A stretch of 64,000 bases of DNA from Paramisgurnus dabryanus (Eukaryota; Chordata; Actinopteri; Cypriniformes; Cobitidae): the NCBI RefSeq assembly GCF_030506205.2, contig NC_133352.1, positions 1 through 64,000 of the forward strand, given 5' to 3'. The notes below the pieces were generated by a model, which was not told the DNA's origin, searched no databases, and saw only the letters and a list, made by a program, of their open reading frames with translations. Made by a program: the position numbers and the translations under genes. Below, piece by piece: positions 1 through 10,862 of this stretch. Position 1 is the first letter of the stretch; each line of letters begins with the position of its first letter.

Positions 1-404
1 TTTTTTTTGATAATTATTGATAGTCAAACTCCAAGGAACATTTTAGCACTGGAATGATTCCGATCGGGCGAAAAACCTAGGACTAGTTCGTTTTTATTTT
101 TTTCGACAAAATCGAAAATAGCGGAAAATTTTTCATGACGGAAATGAAATCGGAGATATACATTTTTTAAGTTTGGAGCCAGGGATTACAATGATACCGA
201 ACACTTGAGTGTAGGATGTCCGGTTTAGGAGTTATGAGCCCCAACGCGTCGGGCATTGCTATAGCGCCACCTATGGGCCGATTTGGCTGGTTCACTGTAT
301 CTGAGTAGCCTGCTAATATACAACCAGTTGACCAAGTGGCAAGTTTCTACGACTTACGGTTTGTGCTGGGCGACGCGTTTTATGGCGGAAAAATAATAAT
401 AATA
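1..404 (+). repeat. 3' part of a truncated array unit (S front, M-type tail)
   Basis: This is the right-hand end of a unit that began before the window. It holds the conserved box CCTAGGACTAGTTCG at 76-90, a TATAGCGCCACCTATGGGCC block near 260-282 and the tail ending in GGCGGAAAAATAATAATAA. The same tail recurs near 5905-6170, 7947-8195 and 62003-62245. There is no 3' hairpin here: the (AAT)n tract runs straight into the next unit. No coding potential is seen. Confidence 0.8.
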
Positions 405-1374
405 AATATAGCTGCAAGCAGCGATTAGCGGGGTTCAAGCGATCTGGGACCTTAAAGGGGTCATAGCGTGAAAATCTGACTTTTTCCAAGTGTAAGTGCT
501 ATAATTGGGTCCCCAGTGCTTATATCAACCTAGAAAACATGAAAAAGATAAAAAATAAAATAATCGAGAGCACAATTGAATTTCAATTACAACAAACCAC
601 CATCATTGTGATCAGTGTTTGCATTTCATCCACTCATTTGCATTTTAAAGGAAACACCCAAAAACTGCACAATTTTGCTCAGGCCTACAAAGTGTCAATT
701 TTAACATGCTATAATAAATGATCTGTGGAGTATTTTGAGATAACACTTCACATACACACTCTGGGTACACAAACAATTTATTTTACATCTTTAAAAAATC
801 TCATTATATGAACCTTTAAGACCTTTAAGGGCATGCCTGTTTAGATTTGCTGCATTGTTATCAAATATACTTAGAATATGAAATACTAACATGTTACCAA
901 TTAGGTAAATTTTCTGAAGAGAAAATTATGTGGTGCATGCTGTTGCAAGATTTGTCACACAAAATGTTTCAAAAATTGTTAACATGAGACAAAACAGCCC
1001 ACCACAATTTCTCTACGATGTTCTGATATAGAGATATAGGTCTCATATGGCTAATCTATAACACAGCAATGATGAAGAATAAGCTAAAACACATACATGC
1101 ATTTACACACAGAAGCAGAAATGGCAGGGTTAGGAAATAAGACTTTGAAATAAATGACCAATCTCCATATGCTTGGTGTCCTTTAAGAGTTCATCAACCT
1201 ATTTAAATGTTTATCCTATGTTCGAATGTCACATGACTGTTAAAACGGATACCGTCAGAATGATTGACGAAATGTTATTTTAACATAATAATACTGACTT
1301 CATAAAGTTAAATCATGCATCCATTGATGAAACCTGTGAACACAATTTCATTGAGTATACATTTTAAATAATAA

Positions 1375-1440
1375 ATAATAGTTTTAGCCAGCAGATGGCA
1401 GAAGATGACCTTCTGCCATCTGTTGGCTAAAATTATTGTT
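1375..1440. repeat. Near-perfect hairpin carrying two CTCF-like cores
   Basis: The arms TTTTAGCCAGCAGATGGCAG and CTGCCATCTGTTGGCTAAAA flank a few-base loop. The stem is roughly 25 bp with one mismatch inside the core and a 2-nt bulge. The left arm contains CCAGCAGATGGCAG (1388-1401, +), an exact match to CCASYAGRKGGCRS. The right arm holds the same core on the minus strand with one mismatch (1413-1426). The second copy, in L unit 4, has an extra right-arm change. It could be a tiny palindromic mobile element or a chance relic. Nothing suggests a real miRNA. Confidence 0.7.
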
Positions 1441-2498
1441 TTCCTTTTACAATTAATTTAACATAAAATTAGTATTGAATATTTAAAAGTAAATAAAGGT
1501 AGACACATTTTTAACTCAAATCCTGATAAGCATGCTCTTAAGTATATTAATGAGGGTCTGTGTTTCACACAGAGAGTATATATTTTTCATATAATCCTTT
1601 TATTGTGTTATTGTAAGAGAATACTAATTTATGGATTTGGAAACAATAAAGCAAAGTTACATATTTTAATAGAAACATTTTTAGGCTCTGTCATGTTAAA
1701 TTGTCAAATAGTGGTATAGCTCTGCAATTATTTTCATGTGATTTTAGGCTGGGCCAATAAATAACTGATCCAGATATGTTTTCAATATCAAATTATGTCA
1801 ATAACAAATGTCATGTTATTTAGTAGATTTGCAGCAGATTTGCTGGTGAGCATTTGTCTGTGTTACTTTCATAAAGTGCTGCTTTTTAGTCGGGTTCTAG
1901 CAGGTCATTTATGTGAATAATAACCAATTGCATTATCACATGAAGTTTTTGGTGCAATATTTGAAAAATAACATATAAAAATGTAACAACTTTGTATTAT
2001 ACATCATGTCAGGACACGTTTATGTCATGGAAGGTAGAATAGAATCCTAATGCTACTGATGTAAATAAATGGAGATAATGAAAAACTTTAATCCATATCT
2101 TTATGAGTTCCTTTAAACACACATGCTGCAATTCAGTCGTACAAATGGCACCTACACCAATGTGTGACATCACATGAAATCTATGCTTACAAAAGCAGGT
2201 ATTCAAATTCATTACATTTTGTATTTGATATACCTTTACACACAGAGGACAGAAAAATGTACTGCGCTGATTTTATTGTTGTTGACTGAAAAAATTCTAG
2301 TAGTTTTGAAAAGTTGTTTTTGTAATTCAAAGCTAAACAACTAAAGGAATAAGACGTACAATTGGTGATAACAATTTGGCATTCATATTTGCTCACAGAC
2401 TACAGGAAATTGTATTGCATTGGCTTTAGTGGTGTTGAGTGAAAAACCAAGTATTAGTTCACAAAATAGTTTTTTCATATAAACATAAACATATAGAG

Positions 2499-2638
2499 CA
2501 GTGGTTCTCTACTCCGTTTCTGGAGAACCACTGCTCTGCACATTTTGTATGTTTCTCTCATCTGACACAATCAGTTTAGTTAATAGAGATCTCTACTATT
2601 GTGCTGATTATGTGAAGCAGGTGTGTTGAGAACCACTG
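2499..2638 (+). mobile_element. hAT-type miniature inverted-repeat element (140 bp)
   Basis: Its ends are CAGTGGTTCTC and GAGAACCACTG, perfect inverted repeats. The flanks ATATAGAG (2491-2498) and ATCTAGAG (2639-2646) are an 8-bp target duplication with one mismatch, as expected for hAT transposition. The first 40 bases also fold back on themselves (AGAGCAGTGGTTCTC with GAGAACCACTGCTCT). It has no coding capacity. Diverged copies sit at the homologous place in all eight L units, so the insertion predates their amplification. Confidence 0.8.
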
Positions 2639-3544
2639 ATCTAGAGAACTGTTTACTTTGCACACATTGTGTTAGATGCAAAGATTTTCAGAAAGATGAA
2701 CTAAAAATCCTCACAGACACTTGGAAACATAAGACCAACAGTCCCATGAGTTTAGTTGTAATCACACACCATTAGGCTTGACTCGTACATGGTTAATACT
2801 GGTTGGCTGTTGAGTGGCATGTTTTCAAAGATAAATAATTATCCTCATAGACCATTATAAGAACCTGAAAGTAGATGTAATGTGCAAAATAACAAGTAGG
2901 TCAGACAAATATTTATGTGTCATATACATATGCTATAGTTATGGTTATTTGTTCTTAAGTTATAGCGCCACCTAATGGACAATCTCTGCAATTTTTTGCA
3001 TGTGACCTCAGCTTGGGTCTATACATATGTGTACCAAGTTTCATGTTGATATCTCATTCCTATCATAAATGATAGCAATTTAAGTATTTGTGGCCCCGCC
3101 TCTTCGTACTTTTGACCGTAGTGTTGCGACGACGAGTGCAAAGTTCAACTTTTTTTTGATAATTATTGATATTCAGTGTCTAAGGAATATTCCAGCACTG
3201 GATTGGTTCAGATCGGTCAAAAAACCTAGGACTAGTTCGCAAAAGTAGGTTTAAGAGAAAATTATGAATATCTAACAAACGATTCGACTGAGACAAGTGC
3301 TTCTTGAGGAAAAGTTGTTCATTAAATGTAGCTCTATTAAATGATATAAAGATCTTGTTGATATCTGAAACACTGCATAATACACAATCACTTAAACATT
3401 GAAAAAACGTGATAGCGCCTCCCGGAGGCCGAATTTTTTCTTACTCTGCACAGACCTTCATGGCCAAGAGACAAACAGGTCCACCACGTTTCGTTTCGAT
3501 CGGCCTCCGTTAACCCTGCCCAATAGCTGCTTTTTCTTGATTGG

Positions 3545-3562
3545 CCGATGGCGGCCATGTTT
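3545..3562 (+). promoter_or_regulatory. CCAAT / YY1-like composite motif in L unit 1
   Basis: A reversed CCAAT box (GATTGGCC) abuts GATGGCGGCCATGTT, which contains the YY1 core ATGGCGGC and, overlapping it on the other strand, AACATGGCCGC. The block recurs in L units near 14480, 21060, 40820, 46171, 53191 and 58625. It is broken in L4 (GATGGTGGCC). M units carry a weaker ATGACGGCC version. Binding is inferred from consensus only. Confidence 0.35.
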
Positions 3563-4302
3563 TTTGAGCTACGCGAAATTCCTTTCCCACACAGATAGTA
3601 CCCTAGACCAAGAGCACCCGTGCCAAATCTCAAGTTGATCGGTCCCATATTTCTCTAGTTACAGCTCTTCAAAGTTGAAGTAGTGTTATAGCGCCAACTA
3701 GTGGTCAAGCGATGCAATTTTTTGCACGTGACCCCAGAATAGTCCGCTGTATATGTGTACCAAATTTGGTTTCGATACCTCTTTCCAATCCCAAGTTACA
3801 GCCATTGAAGTCCAAGAGGCTCCGCCCATTGGGGGCGTTTGGGCGTGGCTTGACGACGACGAGTATAAAGTTCAACTTTTTTTTGATAACTTTTCATATT
3901 CACACTCCAAGGAATATTACAGCACTGGAACGGTTCCGATCGGACAAAAAACCTAGGACTAGTTCGTTTTTATTTTTTTCGACAAAATCGAAAATAGCGA
4001 AAAAAATTTCATGACGGAAATGAAATCGGAGATATACGTTTTGTTCGTCTTGACGCAAGGAATCCAGGGATATAAGACACTTGACATTTGGACAAGAATT
4101 CTGGGAGTTATGAGCATCAACGCGTTTGTTATCGCTATAGCGCCACCTATAGGCCAATCGGGTTGAAACTCTATCAACCTCTCCCCAAATTGGGTCCTAC
4201 CATTTGGCCAAGTCTCAAGTCTCTAGGCCTTACGGTTTGGTCTGCACGATCCGTTTTACGGCAGAAGAAAAATAATAAAAAGAATAAAAATCCATACAAA
4301 TA

Positions 4303-4338
4303 CAATAGGGTTTCAGCCCTTCGGGCTTGAACCCCTAA
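4303..4338 (+). repeat. 3' terminal hairpin, type A
   Basis: GGGTTTCAGCCC, a TTC loop and GGGCTTGAACCC form a 12-bp stem with two central mismatches, followed by CTAA. The outer arm GCTTGAACCCC is the exact reverse complement of the unit's 5' GGGGTTCAAGC. Equivalent ends lie at 15233-15268, 21812-21847, 25273-25308, 27277-27312, 29039-29074, 34654-34689, 34741-34776, 41573-41608, 53943-53978, 54003-54038 and 59388-59423. Confidence 0.85.
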
Positions 4339-5561
4339 TTAAAGCTGCAAGCAGCATTTACCGGGTTTCGAGCATTAAGGCACGTCAAAGACATCACACG
4401 TCGTCGATTAGGCTGATCCAGCATCACACAAAAACGAAAGAGATGGTCAGAAACGGTTCATACAGACTATGTATGCTTAAACACACGTGCACCTATAGGA
4501 CTATTTTGGTTTTTCACAATTTTCGGCCATTTCTGATGGAAATTTTAATATAACGCCAATATACTTTTTTGTTCAGAAGCTATTGCATTGTTCTTCCTAT
4601 GGTGTTTTCGAATCGATAGGAGTTACGGTTACGAAGCTATTAGTGATTGTTTTTTATGTGGGAAAACGTAGTTCTGATCGAACCGTAATTCGAAACCTGG
4701 CATGCTTGGTATCGTAGGATTCGAAAACAGTTCAGGATCATACAAAAGCAACTCCCATGGAAATTCGTTGATCACAGATAGAGTTATAGGCTTATAAAGT
4801 GTAACCGTTGGATAATCACAGTATTTAATGCCTTCTTTCCCGGTATAGCGCCACCTATTGTCCGATCAGCAAGCTTTTTATATCACGACCTTAGACCGAT
4901 GGCCTACACATATGATTCAAGCCCCATGATGATATCTCAAACGCCTCTCGAGTTATGGCCGTTTAAATGTTTTAAGCTCCGCCCAGTTCGGTTTTTGGCC
5001 ACTCCTTGCGTGTTTGAATACAAATTTCAACTTTTTTTCGATAATTATTCATATTCCCACTCCACAGAATCAATCAGCTTTCGTTAGGTTCAAATCGGAT
5101 GAAAAACCTAGGACTAGTTCGCAAAAGTAGGTTTGAACGTTATCGCCAATAACTAACGAACCGTTTGATTGACAGCAACGCTTCAAGAGGCAAAGTTTTT
5201 CGTCATGAACCGATCTATCATATGATGTCATGTTTGTGTATGTATGTCAAACGTCACGTGATACAGGCACCGAAATACGGTATTACGCCCCCTAGTGGCC
5301 AAATGACACCATAAATCTTACAGACCTTATGGAGCAGTACACGAACAAGCACAGTGAGTGTCGTTCCGATCGACCTTCGTTAACCCTGTCAAATCAGCCC
5401 TCACACTTCATTGGCCGATGACGGCCATGTTTTTGCAAATACGCCAATGTCCTTCTAGACCCTCATGGTACATTGCACAAAGACACACCATACCAAATAT
5501 GACGTGTATCGGGCTTACGGTTGTGTAGTGATAGCCATTTTCGACCCTCAAGCTTATTATA

Positions 5562-5575
5562 GCGCCACCTACTGG
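5562..5575 (-). promoter_or_regulatory. CTCF core consensus match (M unit 1)
   Basis: The minus strand reads CCAGTAGGTGGCGC, which fits CCASYAGRKGGCRS at all 14 positions. The homologous site in M unit 2 is 61650-61663 (CCACTAGGTGGCGC), also a full match. Confidence 0.5.
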
Positions 5576-6139
5576 CCAAAATCCGCGTATTTTTTCCTGT
5601 GACCCCGCAGTGAGCTGATACACATGTGTACCAAACCGCGTTAAGATATCTCTAACCGTTCACGAGTTATAGCCATTTTCCTGGAGATAGTCTACTTCCG
5701 GTATTGAATTTTGGCGCCCCTTAGTGACACTGAAGCGAAATTACACATTCTGTTCGATAATTATTTACCTACTCACTCCACAGATTTCTCCTGCGTTGGA
5801 ACGATTCCGATCGGGCGAAAAACCTAGGACTAGTTCAGTTTGGATTGAAATGCATATTATGCAAATTAGCGAAAAAAATTGCATACCGGAAATGAAATCG
5901 GAGATATACATTTTTTAAGTTTGGAGCCAGGGATTACAATGATACCAAACACTTGAGTGTAGGATGTCCGGTTTAGGAGTTATGAGCCCCAACGCGTCGG
6001 GCATTGCTATAGCGCCACCTATGGGCCGATTTGGCTGATTCACTGTATCTGAGTAGCCTGCTAATATACAACCAGTTGACCAAGTGGCAAGTTTCTACGA
6101 CTTACGGTTTGTGCTGGGCGACGCGTTTTATTGCGGAAA

Positions 6140-6140
<1 letters not shown>

Positions 6141-6192
<52 letters not shown>
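6141..6192. repeat. (AAT)n microsatellite
   Basis: An uninterrupted trinucleotide tract just upstream of the M-type 3' hairpin. Equivalent tracts of different length stand at the same place in other units, which suggests expansion of a short AATAAT already present in the unit. Confidence 0.95.
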
Positions 6193-6194
<2 letters not shown>

Positions 6195-6205
6195 CAGACA
6201 AATAC

Positions 6206-6240
6206 AATAGGTTTTCAGCACTTCGTGCTCGAAACCCTAA
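6206..6240 (+). repeat. 3' terminal hairpin, type M
   Basis: AGCAC, loop TTC, GTGCT, then CGAAACCCTAA. Compared with type A (AGCCC/GGGCT) both sides of the stem have changed together. The outer arm matches the M-type 5' terminus GGGTTTCGAGCA instead of GGGGTTCAAGC. A second copy is at 59457-59492. Confidence 0.8.
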
Positions 6241-6996
6241 TTAAAGCTGCAAGCAGCGTTTACCGGGTTTCGAGCATTAAAGCACATACAACATGTCAGA
6301 TGTCGTCGACCAGGCTGATACACCACATCGCATCCAGAAAAACGTAAGAGATGGTCAGAAACGGTTCAGACAGACTATGTAGCTTACACACAGGTGCACC
6401 TATAGGACAAACATGTCACATCCTTAATGTTAAGTCATTCTGATAATTTGTTAACGAGAATTAGTTTTTCAGATTTATACCGTAAAATACAATTCAGAAA
6501 TGGCCGTGTTTAGTTGAATTACAAGGCCATTGAGTCGGGTTCAAGCGATTTGGGACCTTAAGACCTTTAAGGGCATGCCTGTGTAGTTTTGCTGAATTGT
6601 ACAAAATGAATTATAAAAAATAAGCTACCTCACACACCTGTTCAAAGTCATCAGCAAAAAAGGTGCTATCATTCAGTGAAATGTCTCCCTCTCTTCTCAC
6701 GAAGCATTGACAAATAGAACACTGAAGGAAATGTTTGTGGTGCTTACAGTGGCAAAACTTGGGTCACAAAATGTTAAAATACTGTAAAAAAGTCAAACGA
6801 GCCGAACCCCATATCTCTACGATGCGATGATACAAAGATACAGCTCTTGCTAAATGGTTGCTAGGGTATTCTGATTGGTTGGGAGTGAATTGCAATCCAC
6901 CAATGATTATACTCAAAGCCATGAAAGGCATAATCCACGATGACTCATGATTTTAGATATAAGGTTGCAGTATTTTTAAGTCAAAATAACAAATAA

Positions 6997-7010
6997 CCAC
7001 TAGGTGGCGC
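6997..7010 (+). promoter_or_regulatory. CTCF core match, first site of S unit 1
   Basis: CCACTAGGTGGCGC followed by TATGA. First-site equivalents in other S units are 8684, 16772, 22330, 24027, 26023, 27799 and 62992, all +. In S unit 8 the site reads CCACTGGGTGGCGC and no longer fits the consensus. Confidence 0.5.
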
Positions 7011-7603
7011 TATGAAAAACGTGTGCATGCAACGTCATGAATGTGTTACATCTAGCTAGTATCATGGCTATACACTTAAGTTTAGTGAAAAAAACTGTTG
7101 TATGACCATTGTGCTAGCTCAACGTCAAAGGTTTTGTTCAATTATGAGGCCAACTAGTGGTGCAGGCATACCATTTTTTTTGTATTGCCTCAGACTCTGC
7201 TCAGACATCAGCGTATCAAATCTGGTAAAAAAAATATCATTTCGTTGCGGAGTTATAACCATTTATGTGTAAAAAACACAAAATTTGGAGTAAATTTTTC
7301 GTTTTTTTTGCAATTTTCGGCCATTTCTGATGGAAATTTTAACATAATGCCAATAAAACTTTTTGTTCAGAAGGTAATACAATATTCTTCCTATGGTTGT
7401 TTCGAGTCGATCGGATGAACCCTCGCGGAGTTATTCGCGCATGTTTTTTAAGTGCTATTTTCCTGTGCAGAACCAACCGTAAAGCAAAACCTGGCATGCT
7501 TGGTATCGTTGGACTCGGCAACAATTCAGGAGTCCAAGGAAAAACGTCGCATGAAAATACGTTAAACTCAGCCTAAGTTATAAGCATTATTCGATTCGTA
7601 TGA

Positions 7604-7617
7604 CCACTAGGTGGCGC
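7604..7617 (+). promoter_or_regulatory. CTCF core match, second site of S unit 1
   Basis: CCACTAGGTGGCGC preceded by TGA and followed by TGTGACGAAACGA. Equivalents start at 9292, 17390, 22938, 24636, 26631, 28408, 30168 and 63595, all + and about 603-618 bp after the first site. Confidence 0.5.
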
Positions 7618-8195
7618 TGTGACGAAACGATGCATGAAACCTCAGGCCATGACTCTCATCACAAGTACCAAGTGTCGTGTTGATACTTCATTCCTGTCCC
7701 CAGTTATAGCCAATAATGTTCTAGTGCCTGCCCACAATTCAGACGTGTGGGCGTGGCATGTTGACCGTGAGTCGAAAGTTCAACCTTTTTTTGATAATTA
7801 TTGATATTCAAACTCCAAGGAACATTTTAGCACTGGAATGATTCCGATCGGGTGAAAAACCTAGGACTAGTTCGTTTTTATTTTTTTCGACAAAATCGAA
7901 AATAGCGGAAAATTTTTCATGACGGAAATGAAATCGGAGATATACATTTTTTAAGTTTGGAGCCAGGGATTACAATGATACCAAACACTTGAGTGTAGGA
8001 TGTCCGGTTTAGGAGTTATGAGCCCCAACGCGTCGGGCATTGCTATAGCGCCACCTATGGGCCGATTTGGCTGATTCACTGTATCTGAGTAGCCTGCTAA
8101 TATACAACCAGTTGACCAAGTGGCAAGTTTCTACGACTTACGGTTTGTGCTGGGCGACGCGTTTTATGGCGGAAAAATAATAATAATAATAATAA

Positions 8196-9894
8196 ATATA
8201 GCTGCAAGCAGCGATTACCGGGGTTCAAGCGATTTGGGACATTAAGACCTTTAAGGGCATGGCTGTGTAGATTTGCTGCATTGTACAAAATAAATGATGA
8301 AAAATAAGATACCAGACACACGTGTTCAAAGTTATCAGCAAAAAAGTGCTATCGTTCAGTGAAATGTCTCCCTCTCTTCTCACGGAACATTGACAAATAG
8401 AACACTGAAGGAAATGTTTGTGGTGCTTGCATTGGCAAAACTCGGGTCACAAAATGTTAAAATAGGGCTAATGAGTCAAAAGAGCCGAACCCCATGTCTC
8501 TACGATGTTCTGATACAGAGATACAGCTCTTGCTAAATGGTTGCTAGGGTATTCTCATTGGTTGCTAGGGAGTGACTTGCAATCCACCAATGATTATACT
8601 CAAAGCCATGAAAGGAATAATCCATGATGACTCATGATTTTAAATGTAAGGTTACAGTATTTTTAAGTGAAAATAACAAATATCCACTAGGTGGCACTAT
8701 GACAAACTCGTGCATGGAATCTCAGGTCATGACTGTGTTACATCGAGCTAGTATCATGGCTATACACTTTAGTTTAGTGAAAAAACAGTTTTATGACCAT
8801 TGGGCTTGCCCAATGTCAAAGGTTTTGTTCAATTATGAGGCCAACTAGTGGTGCAGGCATACCATTTTTTTTTGTATTGCCTCAGACTTTGCTCAGACAT
8901 CAGCGTATCAAATCTGGTGAAAAAATATCATTTCGTTGCGGAGTTATAACCATTTATGTGTAAAAACACAACATTTTGAGATAATTTTTCGTTTTTTGCA
9001 ATTTTCGGCCATTTCTGATGGAAATTTTAACATAACGCTAATAGAACTTTTTGTTCAGAAGGTAATACAATGTTCTTCCTATGGTCGTTTCGAGTCGATC
9101 GGAATAACCCTCGCGGAGTAATTCGCGCATGTTTTTTAAGCGCTATTTTCCTGTGCAGAACCAACCGTAAAACAAAACCTGGCATGCTTAGTATCGTTGG
9201 ACTCGGCAACAATTCAGGACTCCAAGGAAAAAAGTTGCATGAAAATACGTTAAACTCAGCCTAAGTTATAAGCATTATTTTATTCGTCTGACCACTAGGT
9301 GGCGCTGTGACGAAACGATGCATGAAACCTCAGGCCATGACTCTCATCACAAGTACCAAGTGTCGTGTTGATTCTTCATTCCTGTCCCCAGTTATAGCCA
9401 ATAATGTTCTAGTGCCTGCCCACAATTCAGACGTTTGGGCATGGCATGTTGACCGGGAGTCGAAAGTTCAACTTTTTTTTAATAATTATTGATATTCAAA
9501 CTCCAAGGAACATTTTAGCACTGGAATGATTCCGATCGGGCGAAAAACCTAGGACTAGTTCGTTTTTATTTTTTTCGACAAAATCGAAAATAGCGGAAAA
9601 TTTTTCATGACGGAAATAAAATCGGAGATATACATTTTGTTCGTCTTGATGCAAGGAATCCAGGAATATGAGACACTTGACATTTGGACAAGAATTGTGG
9701 GAGTTATGAGCCTAAACGCGTTTGCCATCTCTGTAGCGCCCCCCATAGGCCGATTGGGTTCATACTCTGTCAAGTTTGCACACGAATGAGACCTATCATT
9801 TGGCCAAGTCTCAAGTCTCTAGGCCTTACGGTTTGGTCTGCACGATCCGTTTTATGGCAGAAAAATAATAAATATCCTAACAAAAACAAACGGT
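8196..9894 (+). repeat. S unit 2 (1.7 kb)
   Basis: A standard S unit: the 5' terminus AGCTGCAAGCAGCG, GGGGTTCAAGC, a left part containing GGTTGCTAGGGTATTCTCATTGG, two CTCF-core matches (8684-8697 CCACTAGGTGGCAC and 9292-9305), then TTCAACTTTTTTTT, the CCTAGGACTAGTTCG box near 9547 and an AGCGCCCCCCATAGG module near 9737. The unit lacks the 3' hairpin and ends in AACAAAAACAAACGGTAATATAG, a junction form shared with the units ending at 17981 and 23540. No coding gene. Confidence 0.8.
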
Positions 9895-10031
9895 AATATA
9901 GCTGCAAGCAGCGATTACCGGGGTTCAAGCCATTTAGATCACAAGACGTTTAAGGACATGGCCATATAGATATTCTGCACTGTATTTTGTAGGAGAAACA
10001 AGACTGTTAAAGAACAAGACTTAAAGGTTAA

Positions 10032-10564
10032 AGGTCACGTTCTTCCTGATACCATTTTTTAAACCTTAGTTTGCGTGTAATGTTGCTATAATAGCATAAA
10101 TAATACCTGTAAAATGATAAAGCTCAAAGTTCACTGCCAGGCGATACATTTTCTTCAATAGAATTCCTCTTTAAAAGCTTACAACGAACGGGCGGTTTGG
10201 ACTACAGCTCTCTATTTCCAGCTTTAATGACGTCACTAAAACAGTTTGTTGACTAAACTCCGCCCACAGGAATACGTCAGTCACCTGCTTTGGCTCAAAC
10301 GGCTCTGCTAAGCTTAGCTGCTATCGAATCACAGCACACTTAACAAACTACACAATCAAAACTCGATACGTATTTCTGAAGGAGGCACTTCATAGAACAA
10401 GGAAGACATCAGCCCGTTTTGAGGACAGTGAAAACAGCGCTATACAGATAAGTATATTGTGTGAAAACTACCGCGTTTCTTTAAACGTGAAAAACATGAA
10501 CACATGTTATATTGCCCACTATAAACACAATCAAAGCTTCAAAATCACAGACAGAACGGGAGCT
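10032..10564 (+). mobile_element. TTAA-flanked non-autonomous element (family 3)
   Basis: L units 3, 6 and 8 read GACTTAATATTGAC at this place. Here TTAA is duplicated around a 533-bp insert starting AGGTCACGTTCT and ending AGAACGGGAGCT, so the ends are inverted repeats matching at 10 of 12 positions. TTAA duplication is typical of piggyBac-type transposition, but the family is not identified. The left side also has a short TTAAAGG duplication. Inside is a perfect CRE palindrome (TGACGTCA, 10228-10235). Shared with 34913-35446 and 47056-47589. Confidence 0.65.
10228..10235. promoter_or_regulatory. CRE palindrome TGACGTCA
   Basis: A full 8-bp cAMP-response-element palindrome inside the TTAA-flanked element. 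It is retained in the copies at 35109-35116 and 47252-47259. Function is untested. With 8 bp a chance match is possible, but the conservation is explained by recent duplication. Confidence 0.3.
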
Positions 10565-10793
10565 TTAATATTGACATGGTTACACACTCATTTGGAATGT
10601 AGTTTTTTTTATAAAAAACAAAAAAATATAATTCTTACTGCAAATGTTGTGTAAGTGCCTCCAAAATTATGTTCACATTTCACAGCTATCATAAAGTGCC
10701 ATGAGTGTTAAAACTGATAATTCAGAACAATTAAAGTGTTAGTCTTTCACTAAATGTGATTTTAATATTATAACAGTAAAATCATGAAGTTAA

Positions 10794-10862
10794 AGGTGCA
10801 GTGTGTAAATTTTAGCGGCATCTAGTGGTGAGGTCACGAATTGTAACCAATGGCTTAGTCCA
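10794..10862 (+). mobile_element. Truncated TTAA-flanked miniature element (family 1)
   Basis: The left end AGGTGCAGTGTGTA follows TTAA (10790-10793) and continues as in the intact copies of L units 3, 6 and 8, but breaks off at TTAGTCCAC, where a deletion joins AAAAGGAAC. The same truncated form is present in L units 5 (from 35680) and 7. Confidence 0.7.

Larger units (their letters stand above)
405..4338 (+). repeat. L unit 1 (long array unit, 3.9 kb)
   Basis: The unit starts with the AGCTGCAAGCAGCG terminus at 410 and ends with the 3' hairpin and GAACCCCTAA at 4303-4338. The left 2.5 kb is AT-rich, non-coding and unlike the S units. The right 1.4 kb is a chain of diverged modules with an AGCGCCACC box, a CCAAATTTGGTGTCGAT-like stretch and GTTATAGCC. 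CCTAGGACTAGT occurs at 3225 and near 3952. A near-identical copy lies at 30761-34689, offset about 30,356. Embedded are a CTCF-core hairpin (1375-1440) and an hAT-type miniature element (2499-2638). The 60-100-residue open frames are conserved only as far as the repeat DNA is and match no protein I know. Confidence 0.85.
4339..6240 (+). repeat. M unit 1 (diverged subfamily)
   Basis: It starts TTAAAGCTGCAAGCAGC then GGGTTTCGAGCA, and ends TGCTCGAAACCCTAA. Both termini differ from the S/L type in a matched way. Internally there are about five AGCGCC/ACGCCCCCTAGTGG-type modules and two copies of CCTAGGACTAGT (5106 and about 5821). The module at 5562-5575 (GCGCCACCTACTGG) is an exact CTCF core on the minus strand. 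An (AAT)n run of about 50 bp precedes the 3' hairpin. A copy with extra inserted sequence is at 59493-62245. No gene is recognised. Confidence 0.8.
6241..8195 (+). repeat. S unit 1, chimeric (M front, S middle, M tail)
   Basis: The first 290 bp are M-type. At about 6537 it switches to the S-type front (GGGTTCAAGCGATTTGGGAC), and after about 7945 it carries the M-type tail (AGTTTGGAGCCAGGGATTAC). CTCF-core matches CCACTAGGTGGCGC are at 6997-7010 and 7604-7617, both +, 607 bp apart. CCTAGGACTAGT is near 7859. It is repeated at 62246-64000. There is no 3' hairpin, and the unit is fused through AATAATAAT to the next one. No gene is seen. Confidence 0.8.

Noticed and set aside
539..721. 60-residue open frame, repeated at 30896-31078
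   Set aside because: Conserved only because the whole surrounding repeat is duplicated. No homology recognised, no splice or promoter context, low-complexity AT-rich start.
1375..1440. Candidate microRNA precursor
   Set aside because: The stem is short with a tiny loop and no sign of expression. A palindromic repeat is the simpler reading.
3712..4014. 100-residue frame in L units (also 34068)
   Set aside because: It crosses the module boundary and the conserved CCTAGGACTAGT box. In other L units it is shortened or broken, and overlapping frames exist on both strands.
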